Source: Lentilactobacillus sp. Marseille-Q4993 (GTDB lineage: Bacteria > Bacillota > Bacilli > Lactobacillales > Lactobacillaceae). From it: a stretch of 64,000 nt of DNA. The stretch is taken from assembly GCF_951230165.1 (NCBI RefSeq), contig NZ_CATNVB010000001.1, forward strand, positions 1 through 64,000, written 5' to 3'. The notes beneath the pieces were generated by a model that had not been told where the DNA came from, did no database searches, and saw only the letters and a program-made list of their open reading frames with translations. Made by a program: the position numbers and the translations under genes. Shown here piece after piece: positions 44,098-53,663 of this stretch; the stretch's first letter is position 1, and each line of letters begins with the position of its first letter.

Positions 44098-45129
44098 ATG
44101 AAGAATTATAGTATTTTAGAAATGAAGAGTTTTGGATTAGCTGCAATCCTTACCTTGATTTGTGCACTTATTGGAACTTTTGCAGCTGGATTGCCATACC
44201 TTAGTTTGATTGGTGCCTTGGTTATTTCATTGATCATGGGAATGGTTTTCCAAGTATTTAAGAAACCGATTGAAAATGCCAAAATCGGAATCGGGTTCAT
44301 CTCAAATAAGTTTTTACGATTAGGAATTATTTTACTTGGATTTAAATTGAATTTGATTGATTTAGCGCGTGCCGGTGTAAAAACAATTTTGCTCGCCATT
44401 GTGGTCGTTACTGGGACGATTGTCGTTACCTATACAATCGCTAGGAAAATGAAGGTTGAAAAGGAACTTGCAATTCTTGCTGCCGGTGGAACTGGTATTT
44501 GTGGAGCGGCTGCCGTTATGGGAATCTCTCCTCAAATTAAAGTCCCAGAAGAACAAGCAGAACATCAACACGAAAACGAAGTGTTGGCTGTGGCAATCGT
44601 GGCGATCCTAGGAACAGTATTCACTTTAGTTGATATTGGTATCAAACCATTGCTACACCTAACGCCAACTCAGTTTGGGGTAATGACTGGTGCTTCTCTT
44701 CATGAAATCGCTCATGCGGTTGCAGCCGGTAGTGCTGGCGGCCCAGTTGCCCTTGATTCTTCAATCATCACTAAGTTGTCACGGGTACTTATGCTTGCCC
44801 CTGCTTCATTAATAATCGGTGCTTGGTATCAACGATCATCTGCAAAGACTAATAGTGGAGCAGAGAAGGCCAAACTACCAATTCCTTGGTTTATGGCAGG
44901 ATTCATTGCTGCCAGTGTGATTGGGACTTTCTTGCCATTGGGTACTAACTTACTTCAATTGCTGGTTAAAGCTGCATACCTATTCTTAGGAATGGCAATG
45001 GCTGCTCTTGGAATGAGCGTTAATTTTAAAGTGATTTTTCAGCGTGGTAAGAACATTTTCATCGCTGCCATCACTTCATCCGTTATTCTATTAGTATTCT
45101 CGATTATCGTAGTTAAGTTATTCTTCTAG
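44098..45129 (+). CDS. YeiH-family putative sulfate exporter
   Basis: A 343-residue membrane protein of the YeiH/UPF0324 family with about ten helices. Conserved segments are GFISNKFLRLGIILLGFKL, AAGGTGICGAAAVM (a re-entrant loop motif) and GASLHEIAHAVAAGS. It is often annotated as a putative sulfate exporter, with little direct proof. It is divergent from a LysR regulator that probably controls it. The ATG follows TGGAGGAAAG. Confidence 0.88.
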   Translation: MKNYSILEMKSFGLAAILTLICALIGTFAAGLPYLSLIGALVISLIMGMVFQVFKKPIENAKIGIGFISNKFLRLGIILLGFKLNLIDLARAGVKTILLAIVVVTGTIVVTYTIARKMKVEKELAILAAGGTGICGAAAVMGISPQIKVPEEQAEHQHENEVLAVAIVAILGTVFTLVDIGIKPLLHLTPTQFGVMTGASLHEIAHAVAAGSAGGPVALDSSIITKLSRVLMLAPASLIIGAWYQRSSAKTNSGAEKAKLPIPWFMAGFIAASVIGTFLPLGTNLLQLLVKAAYLFLGMAMAALGMSVNFKVIFQRGKNIFIAAITSSVILLVFSIIVVKLFF

Positions 45130-45163
45130 AAAAATAAAATTTTAAATACCATTTGATTAAAAT

Positions 45164-45203
45164 AACAGTCAGAATTTCAATTTTTGAGATTCTGGCTGTT
45201 TTT
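45164..45203 (+). terminator. Intrinsic terminator after the YeiH gene
   Basis: A long stem AACAGTCAGAATTTC against GAGATTCTGGCTGTT with an AATTTTT loop and T residues. Confidence 0.85.
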
Positions 45204-45372
45204 GTAACCACCTGACCTTAAAGTGGGGAATGAAGTTGGCTGTTTTACTGTTTTTTACTTTCACTAAGTAACCATTGTTTAACCAAAAATGCTCAAAAAG
45301 CCTGTAAGCGTAAACAACGGTTGTATACTGGCATTTGTAATCGGTTAAATTAATAAAAAAAGTTCGATAGTG

Positions 45373-45420
45373 TTGACACATTTCACAAAAGGGAGTACCT
45401 TTAATTAAGTAAAGTTTACT
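45373..45420 (+). promoter_or_regulatory. Putative galKET promoter and operator
   Basis: TTGACA (45373-45378) with a 17-base spacer to a weak TACCTT. A perfect 13-base palindrome, AGTAAAGTTTACT, lies at 45408-45420, just after the predicted start point and 23 bases before galK. Its place suggests a repressor site (LacI/GalR-like), not proven. No galR gene is present in this window. Confidence 0.5.
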
Positions 45421-45442
45421 AAAACAAAAAGGGATGAATATA

Positions 45443-46609
45443 ATGATTACTGAAGATGCAAAGCAAAAGTTTAATGAGCTATTTGGATATGAGTCACAAC
45501 GACTATTTTTCTCACCAGGAAGAATTAACCTGATTGGTGAACATACTGATTACAATGGTGGAAATGTTTTTCCCTGTGCGATTAGTTTAGGGATTTATGC
45601 CGCTTATGGTGATCGTGATGACAATACGGTGAGAATGTATTCGATGAACCTTCCGGATCAAGGAACCGTTGAATTCTCACTTGACGACCTTCACTTTGAT
45701 AAAGCGGATGGTTGGTCAAACTATCCAAAGGGTATGATTGCTGAAATCATTAACCAAGGACACAAATTGAGCCATGGCTTTGATGTTGTTGTTAATGGTA
45801 ATTTGCCTGATGGTGCTGGTTTGTCATCTTCAGCTTCAATTGAATTATTAACTGCAGAGATTGTTAACGACGTATTCTCATTCGGTATTGACCAGCAAGA
45901 ATTGGTTAACTACGGTAAGTTAGTTGAAAACAACTTTATCGGGGTTAATTCCGGAATTATGGATCAATTTGCCATCGGTATGGGAAAGAAAGACAAGGCA
46001 ATCCTACTTGATACTAATTCGATGAAGTTTGAGTACGTTCCAGTTGAGCTTGGCAACCACGTGATCGTTATTATGAACACTAAGAAGCATCGTGAGCTTG
46101 CTGATTCAAAATATAACGAACGTCGGGCAGAATGTGAAGAAGCCTTGAAACGACTTCAAACCGGTGTCAAAATAGATTCGTTAGGTGACTTAAGTGAGGC
46201 TGAGTTTGACGAAAATAGTTACCTAATCAATGATGAAACTTTGATTAAACGTGCTCGTCATGCGGTGTTTGAAAACCAACGGACATTGCTTGCTAAGGCA
46301 GCGCTTATTGATAGCGACTTGGAAACGTTTGGTAAGTTAGTTAACGCTTCTCATGTTTCTCTTCACTATGATTACGATGTAACTGGTAAGGAATTGGATA
46401 CCCTTGCTGAAACGGCTTGGGAACAACCTGGTGTTGTTGGAGCCAGAATGACGGGTGCTGGGTTCGGTGGCTGTGCTATCGCAATTGTTGAAAAGGATAA
46501 GGTTGACGACTTTATTAAAAACGTTGGCGATACTTATGAAAAAACAATCGGTCACCCAGGCGAATTCTATATCGCTGAAATTTCAGATGGTCCTAGAGAG
46601 ATCAAGTAG
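45443..46609 (+). CDS. galK: Galactokinase
   Basis: A 388-residue GHMP kinase that phosphorylates galactose at C1, first step of the Leloir pathway. GRINLIGEHTDYNGGNVFP is the galactokinase signature, LPDGAGLSSSASIE the ATP loop and GARMTGAGFGGCAIA the third motif. AAAAGGGATG stands 9 bases before the ATG at 45443, while the in-frame ATG at 45434 overlaps that site. First gene of galK-galE-galT. Confidence 0.95.
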   Translation: MITEDAKQKFNELFGYESQRLFFSPGRINLIGEHTDYNGGNVFPCAISLGIYAAYGDRDDNTVRMYSMNLPDQGTVEFSLDDLHFDKADGWSNYPKGMIAEIINQGHKLSHGFDVVVNGNLPDGAGLSSSASIELLTAEIVNDVFSFGIDQQELVNYGKLVENNFIGVNSGIMDQFAIGMGKKDKAILLDTNSMKFEYVPVELGNHVIVIMNTKKHRELADSKYNERRAECEEALKRLQTGVKIDSLGDLSEAEFDENSYLINDETLIKRARHAVFENQRTLLAKAALIDSDLETFGKLVNASHVSLHYDYDVTGKELDTLAETAWEQPGVVGARMTGAGFGGCAIAIVEKDKVDDFIKNVGDTYEKTIGHPGEFYIAEISDGPREIK

Positions 46610-46650
46610 TTTTTAATTGAGAGAAAAAGAATATTTAGGAGGCAGCATTC

Positions 46651-47652
46651 ATGGCAGTTTTAGTTTTAGGTGGAGCAGGATATATTGGTTCTCATACAGT
46701 AGATCGTTTGGTTGAAAATGGTTACGATGTTGTTGTAGTTGATAACTTGGTAACTGGTCACGTTGATGCAATTAACAAAAAGGCCCGGTTTTATGAAGGA
46801 GACGTTCGCGATAAGGAATTTCTAAGTGGTGTCTTTGATAAGGAAGATATCGAAGGGGTAATTCACTTTGCTGCCTTTTCAGTTGTTCCCGAATCAATGG
46901 AAAAACCACTCAAGTACTTTGACAACAACACTGGTGGGATGATTACTTTGCTTGAAGTAATGCATGATCACGACGTTAAGAAGATCGTCTTCTCATCGAC
47001 TGCTGCTACCTATGGTGAGCCAAAGCAAATTCCAATTAAGGAAACTGACCCTCAAGTACCAACTAATCCTTACGGTGAAAGTAAGCTGGCAATGGAAAAG
47101 ATTATGCACTGGAGTGATATGGCTTACGGAATTAAGTTTGTTGCTCTTCGGTACTTCAACGTTGCTGGTGCTAAGCCGGATGGAACAATTGGTGAGGATC
47201 ATAACCCTGAGACCCACTTGGTTCCAATTATTCTTCAAGTTGCTGCTGGTGAAAGAAAAGAATTGACTATTTTTGGTGATGATTATGACACCAAGGATGG
47301 TACTAACGTCCGTGATTACGTTCACGTTGTTGACCTTGCAGATGCCCATATTCTTGCATTGGAATACCTAAAGAAGGGCAATGATAGCCAAGCGTTCAAC
47401 CTTGGTTCATCAACTGGTTTCTCTAACAAAGAAATATTGGAAGCTGCCCGTGAAGCAACTGGTAAACCAATTCCAGCCAAAATGGGTCCTAGACGGGCCG
47501 GTGATCCAAGTACGTTGATTGCTTCTAGCGAAAAGGCTCGTGAGATTCTTGGTTGGGATCCACAGTTTGATGATGTTAGAGAGATTATCAAAACCGCTTG
47601 GAACTGGAAGGTTGGTCATCCAAACGGATATAACGACAAGAAGGGAAACTAG
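46651..47652 (+). CDS. galE: UDP-glucose 4-epimerase
   Basis: A 333-residue short-chain dehydrogenase-fold enzyme that converts UDP-galactose to UDP-glucose. The NAD motif [11 protein letters not shown] (residues 7-17), the catalytic Tyr in [12 protein letters not shown] and the length of about 330 identify GalE. It has its own AGGAGGC ribosome site 41 bases after galK, and galT begins 4 bases after its stop. It may also supply UDP-galactose for cell-wall polymers. Confidence 0.96.
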   Translation: MAVLVLGGAGYIGSHTVDRLVENGYDVVVVDNLVTGHVDAINKKARFYEGDVRDKEFLSGVFDKEDIEGVIHFAAFSVVPESMEKPLKYFDNNTGGMITLLEVMHDHDVKKIVFSSTAATYGEPKQIPIKETDPQVPTNPYGESKLAMEKIMHWSDMAYGIKFVALRYFNVAGAKPDGTIGEDHNPETHLVPIILQVAAGERKELTIFGDDYDTKDGTNVRDYVHVVDLADAHILALEYLKKGNDSQAFNLGSSTGFSNKEILEAAREATGKPIPAKMGPRRAGDPSTLIASSEKAREILGWDPQFDDVREIIKTAWNWKVGHPNGYNDKKGN

Positions 47653-47656
47653 TCTG

Positions 47657-49120
47657 ATGGCAGAAACAGCAGTTGATAAGTTTATTGAATTTATAGTTGA
47701 TTCAGATTCACCATACCAAGATGTTGATCGGGTATACGTTCGAAATTTAATTTACCGGCTAATCGGTGATGGTGATGGCGAAGCTACCACTGATACCGAA
47801 GTTGTGGATGTTGCTAATGATTTGGTAAACCTTGCAATTATTCACGGTAAGATTGAAGATTCGATTACCAATAGAGAAATATTGGAAGATCAATTAATGG
47901 ATCTATTAACGCCGATTCCATCAAAGGTTAACGAAATCTTTTGGAATAAGTATCAAGTTTCACCAAAGGCCGCAACTGACTACTTTTATAAGTTAAGTCA
48001 GTTTAACGACTATATTAAGACAAGAGCGATTGCCAAGAATATTTCTTACGAGACAAAGACTGATTATGGAAACTTGGAGATTACTATTAATCTGTCTAAG
48101 CCTGAAAAGGATCCTAAGGCAATTGCTGCCGCTGGAAAGAAAAAAGCAACCTCATACCCAGTTGGCCCGTTAGCAATCGAGAATGAAGGCTATTTAGGTA
48201 GATTGGGCTACGCTGCCAGAAGTAATCACCGGGTTATCCGAATGATGATTGGTGGCCAGCTTTGGGGATTCCAGTACTCACCATACGCATATTTTGGTGA
48301 GCATGCTATCTTCCTCAATTTGAAACACGTGCCAATGGCAATTAATCACCAAACTTTTGTTAATTTGACTGATATCATTCGTCAATTCCCAGAATACTTC
48401 GTTGGAAGTAACGCTGATCTACCAATCGTTGGTGGCTCCTTGCTTGCTCAGGATCATTACCAAGGTGGCCGTCACTCATTCCCAATGATGAAGGCAAAGA
48501 TTGACCGCAAGGTTGACTTAGGTATCGATGGTCTTGATGCGGGCATCGTGAAGTGGCCAATGGCAACTATCAGGCTTGAAAGTGAAGACCAAACTAAAGT
48601 GGTTGAAGCAGCAACGAAGATTTTTGCCAGTTGGAAAGAATATTCTGATGAGAGTGTTGATATTCGAGCATATACTGATGGTACTCGCCATCACACAGTT
48701 ACCCCAATTGCTCATCGAAACGGTGATAAGTACGTTCTGGATGTTGTTCTTCGTGATAATCAAACCTCCGCTGAGTATCCAGATGGTATCTTCCATCCTC
48801 ATAAGGATGTTCAACACATCAAGAAAGAAAATATCGGCTTGATTGAGGTTATGGGACGAGCAATTCTACCAGCCCGTTTGAAGGAAGAAATGAAAGAAGT
48901 TCAGAATTACTTGATTGGTAAGGACAATAATATTGCTGACTACCACAAGGAGTGGGCTGACCAAATTAAGGCCAACAATGACTTGACCGAATCAAACGTT
49001 GAGGAAGTTGTTGATCGTGAAGTTGGCCTTGTCTTTTCACGAGTGCTTGAGGACGCCGGTGTCTTCAAGTGGGATGATAAGGGACAAAAAGCTTTCGATA
49101 AATTTATTTCACAAATCTAA
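47657..49120 (+). CDS. galT: UDP-glucose:galactose-1-phosphate uridylyltransferase (class II)
   Basis: A 487-residue class II GalT of Firmicutes, exchanging UMP between UDP-glucose and galactose-1-phosphate. Family stretches include ATDYFYKLSQFNDYI, the region SNADLPIVGGSLLAQDHYQGG (with active-site His) and HHTVTPIAHRN. The start at 47657 gives the usual MAETAVDKF beginning; an earlier frame overlaps galE. The ribosome site is weak (GGGAAAC), so translation probably depends on coupling with galE. A terminator follows. Confidence 0.95.
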   Translation: MAETAVDKFIEFIVDSDSPYQDVDRVYVRNLIYRLIGDGDGEATTDTEVVDVANDLVNLAIIHGKIEDSITNREILEDQLMDLLTPIPSKVNEIFWNKYQVSPKAATDYFYKLSQFNDYIKTRAIAKNISYETKTDYGNLEITINLSKPEKDPKAIAAAGKKKATSYPVGPLAIENEGYLGRLGYAARSNHRVIRMMIGGQLWGFQYSPYAYFGEHAIFLNLKHVPMAINHQTFVNLTDIIRQFPEYFVGSNADLPIVGGSLLAQDHYQGGRHSFPMMKAKIDRKVDLGIDGLDAGIVKWPMATIRLESEDQTKVVEAATKIFASWKEYSDESVDIRAYTDGTRHHTVTPIAHRNGDKYVLDVVLRDNQTSAEYPDGIFHPHKDVQHIKKENIGLIEVMGRAILPARLKEEMKEVQNYLIGKDNNIADYHKEWADQIKANNDLTESNVEEVVDREVGLVFSRVLEDAGVFKWDDKGQKAFDKFISQI

Positions 49121-49132
49121 TATTTTGATGAT

Positions 49133-49168
49133 AAAGCGATTGGAAAAGGGCTTCCAATCGCTTTTTTT
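49133..49168 (+). terminator. Intrinsic terminator after galT
   Basis: A perfect 11-bp stem AAAGCGATTGG/CCAATCGCTTT with seven T residues. It closes galKET. Confidence 0.9.
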
Positions 49169-49286
49169 GATAAAATTAATTTATGAGTAAAGGTTAGTAG
49201 CTGTCATCTTTTCTTCCGCTATTACTAGTGAAGAAAATGTTGGTAACACTGACGGGTGAATGCGGATTAACCGAAACCTTATTTTA

Positions 49287-49341
49287 GAATGACGATTGAT
49301 AATCAACATTTGAGAATAGGCGAAATGGATAATCGGCATTC
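49287..49341 (+). repeat. Repeat cluster upstream of the D-lactate dehydrogenase gene
   Basis: GATAATC-NN-CATT occurs twice, at 49298-49310 and 49328-49340, exactly 30 bases apart. In addition, GAATGACGATT (49287-49297) is an inverted copy of AATCGGCATTC (49331-49341) with one mismatch. The cluster sits 30-80 bases before the start codon in a 200-base non-coding gap. It may be an operator array. Confidence 0.45.
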
Positions 49342-49369
49342 AATAATATATTGAAAGTAGGAATAAATC

Positions 49370-50365
49370 ATGAAGTTGATTGCTTATAACGTTAGGGACG
49401 ATGAAATTCCATTCTTAACCAAATGGGGTTTAGAGCACGGAGTAGATGTTGATTACGACACCGAGACTCTAACTATCGATACCCTTTCAAAGGCAGAGGG
49501 CTTTGACGGTATTTCTGGGTTGCAGACGATTCCTTATGATGCTGACTTGTTTGCTGCGATGAAAGATATGGGAATTAAGTTTTTAGCATTAAGAAACGTT
49601 GGATTAGACAACGTTGATCTTAACGCTGCTAAGAAAAACGGAATTTCAGTCACTAATGTCCCTGCGTACAGTCCAGCCAGTATTGCTGAATTTGCAGTTA
49701 CTTTAGCCCTTAATGTTAATCGAAAAGTTGGCTACATGTACCAACAACTTCACGACAAGGGAGAATTTCATTTCTCTGCGGATTTTATGGGCAGACTAAT
49801 GAGAAACCTCACCGTTGGGGTGGTTGGAACTGGTAGAATTGGTCGGGAAGCAATTTCAATGTTTGCTGGATTGGGAGCAAAAGTGATTGCGTATGATAAA
49901 TTTCCGATGAGTGATTCAGAGTTGCCGTTCAATTACGTTGACTCAATGGATGAGTTAGTAGAACAGGCAGATGTTGTTGATTTACACATGCCCGGACTGC
50001 CAGAAAACGATCATTTATTCAACGATGATACTTTTAAGCGGATGAAAAATTCGGCTGTCTTAATCAACACCGCTCGTGGCTCGATTGTTGACACCAAGGC
50101 TTTAATCAATGCCTTGAAGACGGGGGAAATCGCGGGGGCTGGAATTGATACCCTTGAAAATGAAACTGCAGAACTTCAGGATTCTCGCTCTACGGCAAAA
50201 GTTACGGATGAAGATGTTCTAGAATTGTCAAAATTACCAAATGTTATTTTGACTCCTCATTCGGCATTCCATACTGATGAAGCGGTGGCTAATATGATTG
50301 GTCTTTCATTGGGGAATTTGGAAAAGATGGTCAATGGCGAGGCAGTAGATAATTTAGCAAAATAA
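49370..50365 (+). CDS. ldhD: D-lactate dehydrogenase
   Basis: A 331-residue D-2-hydroxyacid dehydrogenase that reduces pyruvate to D-lactate with NADH. The NAD motif GVVGTGRIGREA, the catalytic Arg in NTARGSIVDT and the catalytic His in LTPHSAFHTD are present. The length and the MKLIAYNVRDDE start fit D-LDH of lactobacilli, though a 2-hydroxyisocaproate dehydrogenase of the same family cannot be fully excluded. The ribosome site is weak (TAGGAAT). Confidence 0.9.
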   Translation: MKLIAYNVRDDEIPFLTKWGLEHGVDVDYDTETLTIDTLSKAEGFDGISGLQTIPYDADLFAAMKDMGIKFLALRNVGLDNVDLNAAKKNGISVTNVPAYSPASIAEFAVTLALNVNRKVGYMYQQLHDKGEFHFSADFMGRLMRNLTVGVVGTGRIGREAISMFAGLGAKVIAYDKFPMSDSELPFNYVDSMDELVEQADVVDLHMPGLPENDHLFNDDTFKRMKNSAVLINTARGSIVDTKALINALKTGEIAGAGIDTLENETAELQDSRSTAKVTDEDVLELSKLPNVILTPHSAFHTDEAVANMIGLSLGNLEKMVNGEAVDNLAK

Positions 50366-50391
50366 TAGTTCATGGTATAAGAAAAGCCTGA

Positions 50392-50416
50392 ATCCAGATG
50401 GAATCAGGCTTTTTTG
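50392..50416 (+). terminator. Bidirectional terminator between ldhD and nrdF
   Basis: The stem AAAAGCCTGA/TCAGGCTTTT with a central loop and T/A runs on both sides serves both convergent transcripts. Confidence 0.88.
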
Positions 50417-50423
50417 TGTGGTA

Positions 50424-51383
50424 TTAGATATCGTAATCACTGTCGTTCATTGCTTCAACGTTTCCAAGAAGATAACCATTACCAACTTGTGAGAAGAAGT
50501 CATGGTTAGCTGTTGTGGTTGAGATACCATTCATGACAACTGGGTTTACGTTCTCAGCTGTGTCTGGGAAAAGGGGATCTTGACCTAGGTTCATCAGTGC
50601 CTTGTTAGCGTTATAACGAATAAAGGTCAAAACATCCTCAGTCCAGCCAGTTTGGTCATACAACATGTGGGTGTAGTTTTCTTCGTTTGAGTACAGTTGG
50701 TAAAGGAAATCATACATCCAGTCTTTAAGCTCTTGCTTCTTGCTGTCGTCTAATTGGTTAAAACTAACTTGGAACTTATAACCAATGTAGGTACCATGGA
50801 CAGACTCATCGCGGAGAATCAACTTAATGATCTCTGCAACGTTAGCAAGTTTGTTGTGACCCAAATAGTAAAGAGGAGTGTAGAAACCAGAGTAGAATAA
50901 GAAGGTTTCGAGAAAGACACTGGCAATCTTTTTCTTAAGTGGATCCATTAATGGATCTGAGTAGATACTTTCGATCTTGATTGCTTTATTCTGAAGGAAT
51001 TCTTCTGTGTCGGTCCAGTTGAAAACTTCTTCAATTTCATCAGGAGTGTTAAGCGTTGAGAAAATTGAAGAATAACTCTTAGCGTGCACTGACTCCATGA
51101 ACTGGATATTGTTTAACACAGCAGTTTCATGTTGCGTCTTAACGTCGTGTCTCAATGAAGCCATTCCTTCTTGAGATTGAAGGGTATCAAGTAAAGTCAA
51201 ACCGCCAAACACGTGGGCAACGACCCATTTGTGGTCGTCATCTAATTCCCGCCAGTCGCTAAGGTCGTTTGAAAGGGGAATTCTAGTGTCAAGCCAGAAC
51301 TGTTCAGTAAGTTTTTCCCAGGTTGCCTTATCGATTTGATCATCGATGGCATTCCAGTTGATTGCTTTATAGTTTTCGGTCAT
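50424..51383 (-). CDS. nrdF: Class Ib ribonucleotide reductase, beta subunit
   Basis: A 319-residue di-metal (Mn or Fe) radical-generating subunit. Metal-ligand regions are seen in QFMESVHAKSYS and LRDESVHGTYIGYKFQ. The C-terminal tail ends in a short segment that docks on NrdE. It ends the nrdHEF operon, 15 bases after nrdE. The usual maturation flavodoxin NrdI is not in the operon and must be encoded elsewhere. Confidence 0.96.
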   Translation of the reverse strand: MTENYKAINWNAIDDQIDKATWEKLTEQFWLDTRIPLSNDLSDWRELDDDHKWVVAHVFGGLTLLDTLQSQEGMASLRHDVKTQHETAVLNNIQFMESVHAKSYSSIFSTLNTPDEIEEVFNWTDTEEFLQNKAIKIESIYSDPLMDPLKKKIASVFLETFLFYSGFYTPLYYLGHNKLANVAEIIKLILRDESVHGTYIGYKFQVSFNQLDDSKKQELKDWMYDFLYQLYSNEENYTHMLYDQTGWTEDVLTFIRYNANKALMNLGQDPLFPDTAENVNPVVMNGISTTTANHDFFSQVGNGYLLGNVEAMNDSDYDI

Positions 51384-51398
51384 TTGTGGTATTCCTTT

Positions 51399-53564
51399 CT
51401 AAATTACGCAGCTTTCACATTCGTTTGAACCAACTTCTTCTTTGTCATCGGTGAATGTTCTGATGTAGTAGATTGATTTGATGCCTTTCTTGTGAGCGTA
51501 GTTTCTAAGAATATTAAGATCACGAGTTGTCATCTTATCAGTTCTACCAGCTTTCCATTCATAAATGCCGGCTGGAATTGTTGATCTCATGAATAGGGTC
51601 AAACTCATTCCTTGGTCAACGTGCTCTTGAGCAGCTGCGTAAATGTCGATAACTTTTCTCATATCCATATCGTAAGCAGATTTGTAATATGGCATAGTAT
51701 CGTTTGAAAGGTATGGTGCAGGATAGTAGATTTTACCAATCTTGGATTCTTGGCGTTCTTCGATACGGTTGATGATTGGGTGCAAACTAGCGGTCGTATC
51801 GTTGATATATGAAATTGAACCGTTAGGAGCGACAGCCATCCGGTTTTGATGGTACAAACCATATTTCATGACTGATTCCTTGAGTGCTGCCCAGTCTTGC
51901 TTAGTTGGGACGTGAATGCCGTTGAATAGTTCCTTAACTTTATCGTCCTTTGGAGCATAGTCATTCTCAAGGTACTTATCAAAATAGGTACCATCAGCAT
52001 ACTTACTCTTGTCAAAGTCTACGAAAGTAGTTTTCCGTTCCTTAGCAATTTGGTTTGAAGATACTAAGCTATAGTAGTTAAGTAGCATGAAGTAGGTGCC
52101 AGTAAATTCGATTGATTCAGGTGAGCCGTAGTACATGTGGTGATTAGCAAAGAAGCTGTGAAGGCCCATTGCTCCCAAACCGATTGAGTGAGACTCTTCG
52201 TTTCCTTTTTGAATTGAAGGCACAACGTCAATGTTAGAGTGATCAGTAACAAACGTTAGCGCTCTAACCATTGAGTCAACAGAATGACCAAAGTCCTTAG
52301 ATTTCATAAGGTTGTTGATATTGGTTGAACCAAGGTTACATGAGATATCCTTGCCCATCTTGATGTAATTTTGACCGTTATCAACGGTTGATGGAGTTTG
52401 AACTTGAAGAATCTCAGAACAAAGGTTGCTCATTACGATTCGACCGTTGATTGGATTGACCCGGTTGGCAGTATCGATATTGATAACGTATGGATAACCA
52501 GATTCTTGTTGTAACTTACTAATTTCAGTTTCAAGATCCCGAGCTTTGATTTTTTTCTTAGTGATTTTTTCGTTAGCAACTAAGTTGTCGTATTCCTTAG
52601 TGATGTCAACGTATGAGAATGGTTTGCCGTATTCACGTTCAACGTCATAAGGACTGAATAAGTACATGTCCTCGTCATTTTTAATTAATTCGTAGAACTT
52701 ATCGGGTACGATTACACCTAAGGATAGCGTCTTTAGCCGAATCTTTTCATCAGCATTTTCCTTCTTGGCTGCAAGAAAATCAATGATATCAGGATGGAAG
52801 ACGTTTAAGTAAACAACACCAGCTCCTTGACGTTGGCCAAGTTGGTTTGAGTACGAAAAGCTATCCTCAAGTAATTTCATAACTGGAACAACCCCAGATG
52901 CAGCTCCTTCAATATGCTTGATTGGAGCACCAGCACCACGAAGGTTTGAAAGGTTGATTCCAACCCCGCCACCAATTCTAGAAAGTTGGAGGGCTGAGTT
53001 GATTGTCCGGCCGATGGTGTTCATGTCATCAGTTGATTGAATCAAGAAACAAGAAACGAATTCGCCACGGTTTTCGCGACCGGCGTTAAGGAACGTTGGG
53101 GTAGCGGGTTGGTAACGCTGGTGAATAATTTCATCGGCTAGATCCATAGCAAGTTGCTCGTTGCCATCAGCAAAGTAAAGGGCGTTAGCAGCAACTCTGT
53201 CCACAAAAGTTTCGAGATAAGAATCATTATCATTAGTTTTAAGAGCATACTGGGCGTAAAACTTATATGCCGCCATGAATGATTTAAATTGAAAGTTTTG
53301 GTCATTCAAATAATCGTAAAGTTTTTCAATGAACGAAAAGTTGTACTTACTAATAAAGTCTTTTTCGTAATAGTTATTTTCAATCAAGTAATCGAATCGG
53401 TCTTTTAATGAATCGAATTTTACTAAGTTAGGTTTGACGTTTTCTTTGATGAAAGCATCTAAAGCTTCCTTATCTTTATTCAGAGGAATTTGACCATCCA
53501 CCGGAATGTTGATTTGGTTGTTAAGGTCAAAGTAGGAGACGTCTTCTAGTTTGTGAAGAGACAT
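51399..53564 (-). CDS. nrdE: Class Ib ribonucleotide reductase, alpha subunit
   Basis: A 721-residue catalytic subunit that reduces ribonucleoside diphosphates to deoxy forms. GGGVGINLSNLRGAG is in the loop near the active site. The C-terminal redox pair is ECESCVI, which accepts electrons from NrdH. The length is typical of class Ib, which lacks the ATP cone of class Ia. A 99-base gap with a hairpin separates it from nrdH. Confidence 0.97.
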   Translation of the reverse strand: MSLHKLEDVSYFDLNNQINIPVDGQIPLNKDKEALDAFIKENVKPNLVKFDSLKDRFDYLIENNYYEKDFISKYNFSFIEKLYDYLNDQNFQFKSFMAAYKFYAQYALKTNDNDSYLETFVDRVAANALYFADGNEQLAMDLADEIIHQRYQPATPTFLNAGRENRGEFVSCFLIQSTDDMNTIGRTINSALQLSRIGGGVGINLSNLRGAGAPIKHIEGAASGVVPVMKLLEDSFSYSNQLGQRQGAGVVYLNVFHPDIIDFLAAKKENADEKIRLKTLSLGVIVPDKFYELIKNDEDMYLFSPYDVEREYGKPFSYVDITKEYDNLVANEKITKKKIKARDLETEISKLQQESGYPYVINIDTANRVNPINGRIVMSNLCSEILQVQTPSTVDNGQNYIKMGKDISCNLGSTNINNLMKSKDFGHSVDSMVRALTFVTDHSNIDVVPSIQKGNEESHSIGLGAMGLHSFFANHHMYYGSPESIEFTGTYFMLLNYYSLVSSNQIAKERKTTFVDFDKSKYADGTYFDKYLENDYAPKDDKVKELFNGIHVPTKQDWAALKESVMKYGLYHQNRMAVAPNGSISYINDTTASLHPIINRIEERQESKIGKIYYPAPYLSNDTMPYYKSAYDMDMRKVIDIYAAAQEHVDQGMSLTLFMRSTIPAGIYEWKAGRTDKMTTRDLNILRNYAHKKGIKSIYYIRTFTDDKEEVGSNECESCVI

Positions 53565-53596
53565 ATTTTTACCACTCTTTCTTATTTTTGCGAAAT

Positions 53597-53627
53597 AAAA
53601 TAGGCGAGAACCTAAAAAAGTTTCGCC
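53597..53627 (-). promoter_or_regulatory. Hairpin between nrdH and nrdE
   Basis: On the minus strand GGCGAAAC and GTTCTCGCC form a stem followed by TATTTTATTT. It could act as a weak terminator or an RNA-stability element that allows different levels of nrdH and nrdEF. Confidence 0.5.
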
Positions 53628-53663
53628 CGTTTGTAAAAGTCAATATGTTAGAATTAACAAGGA

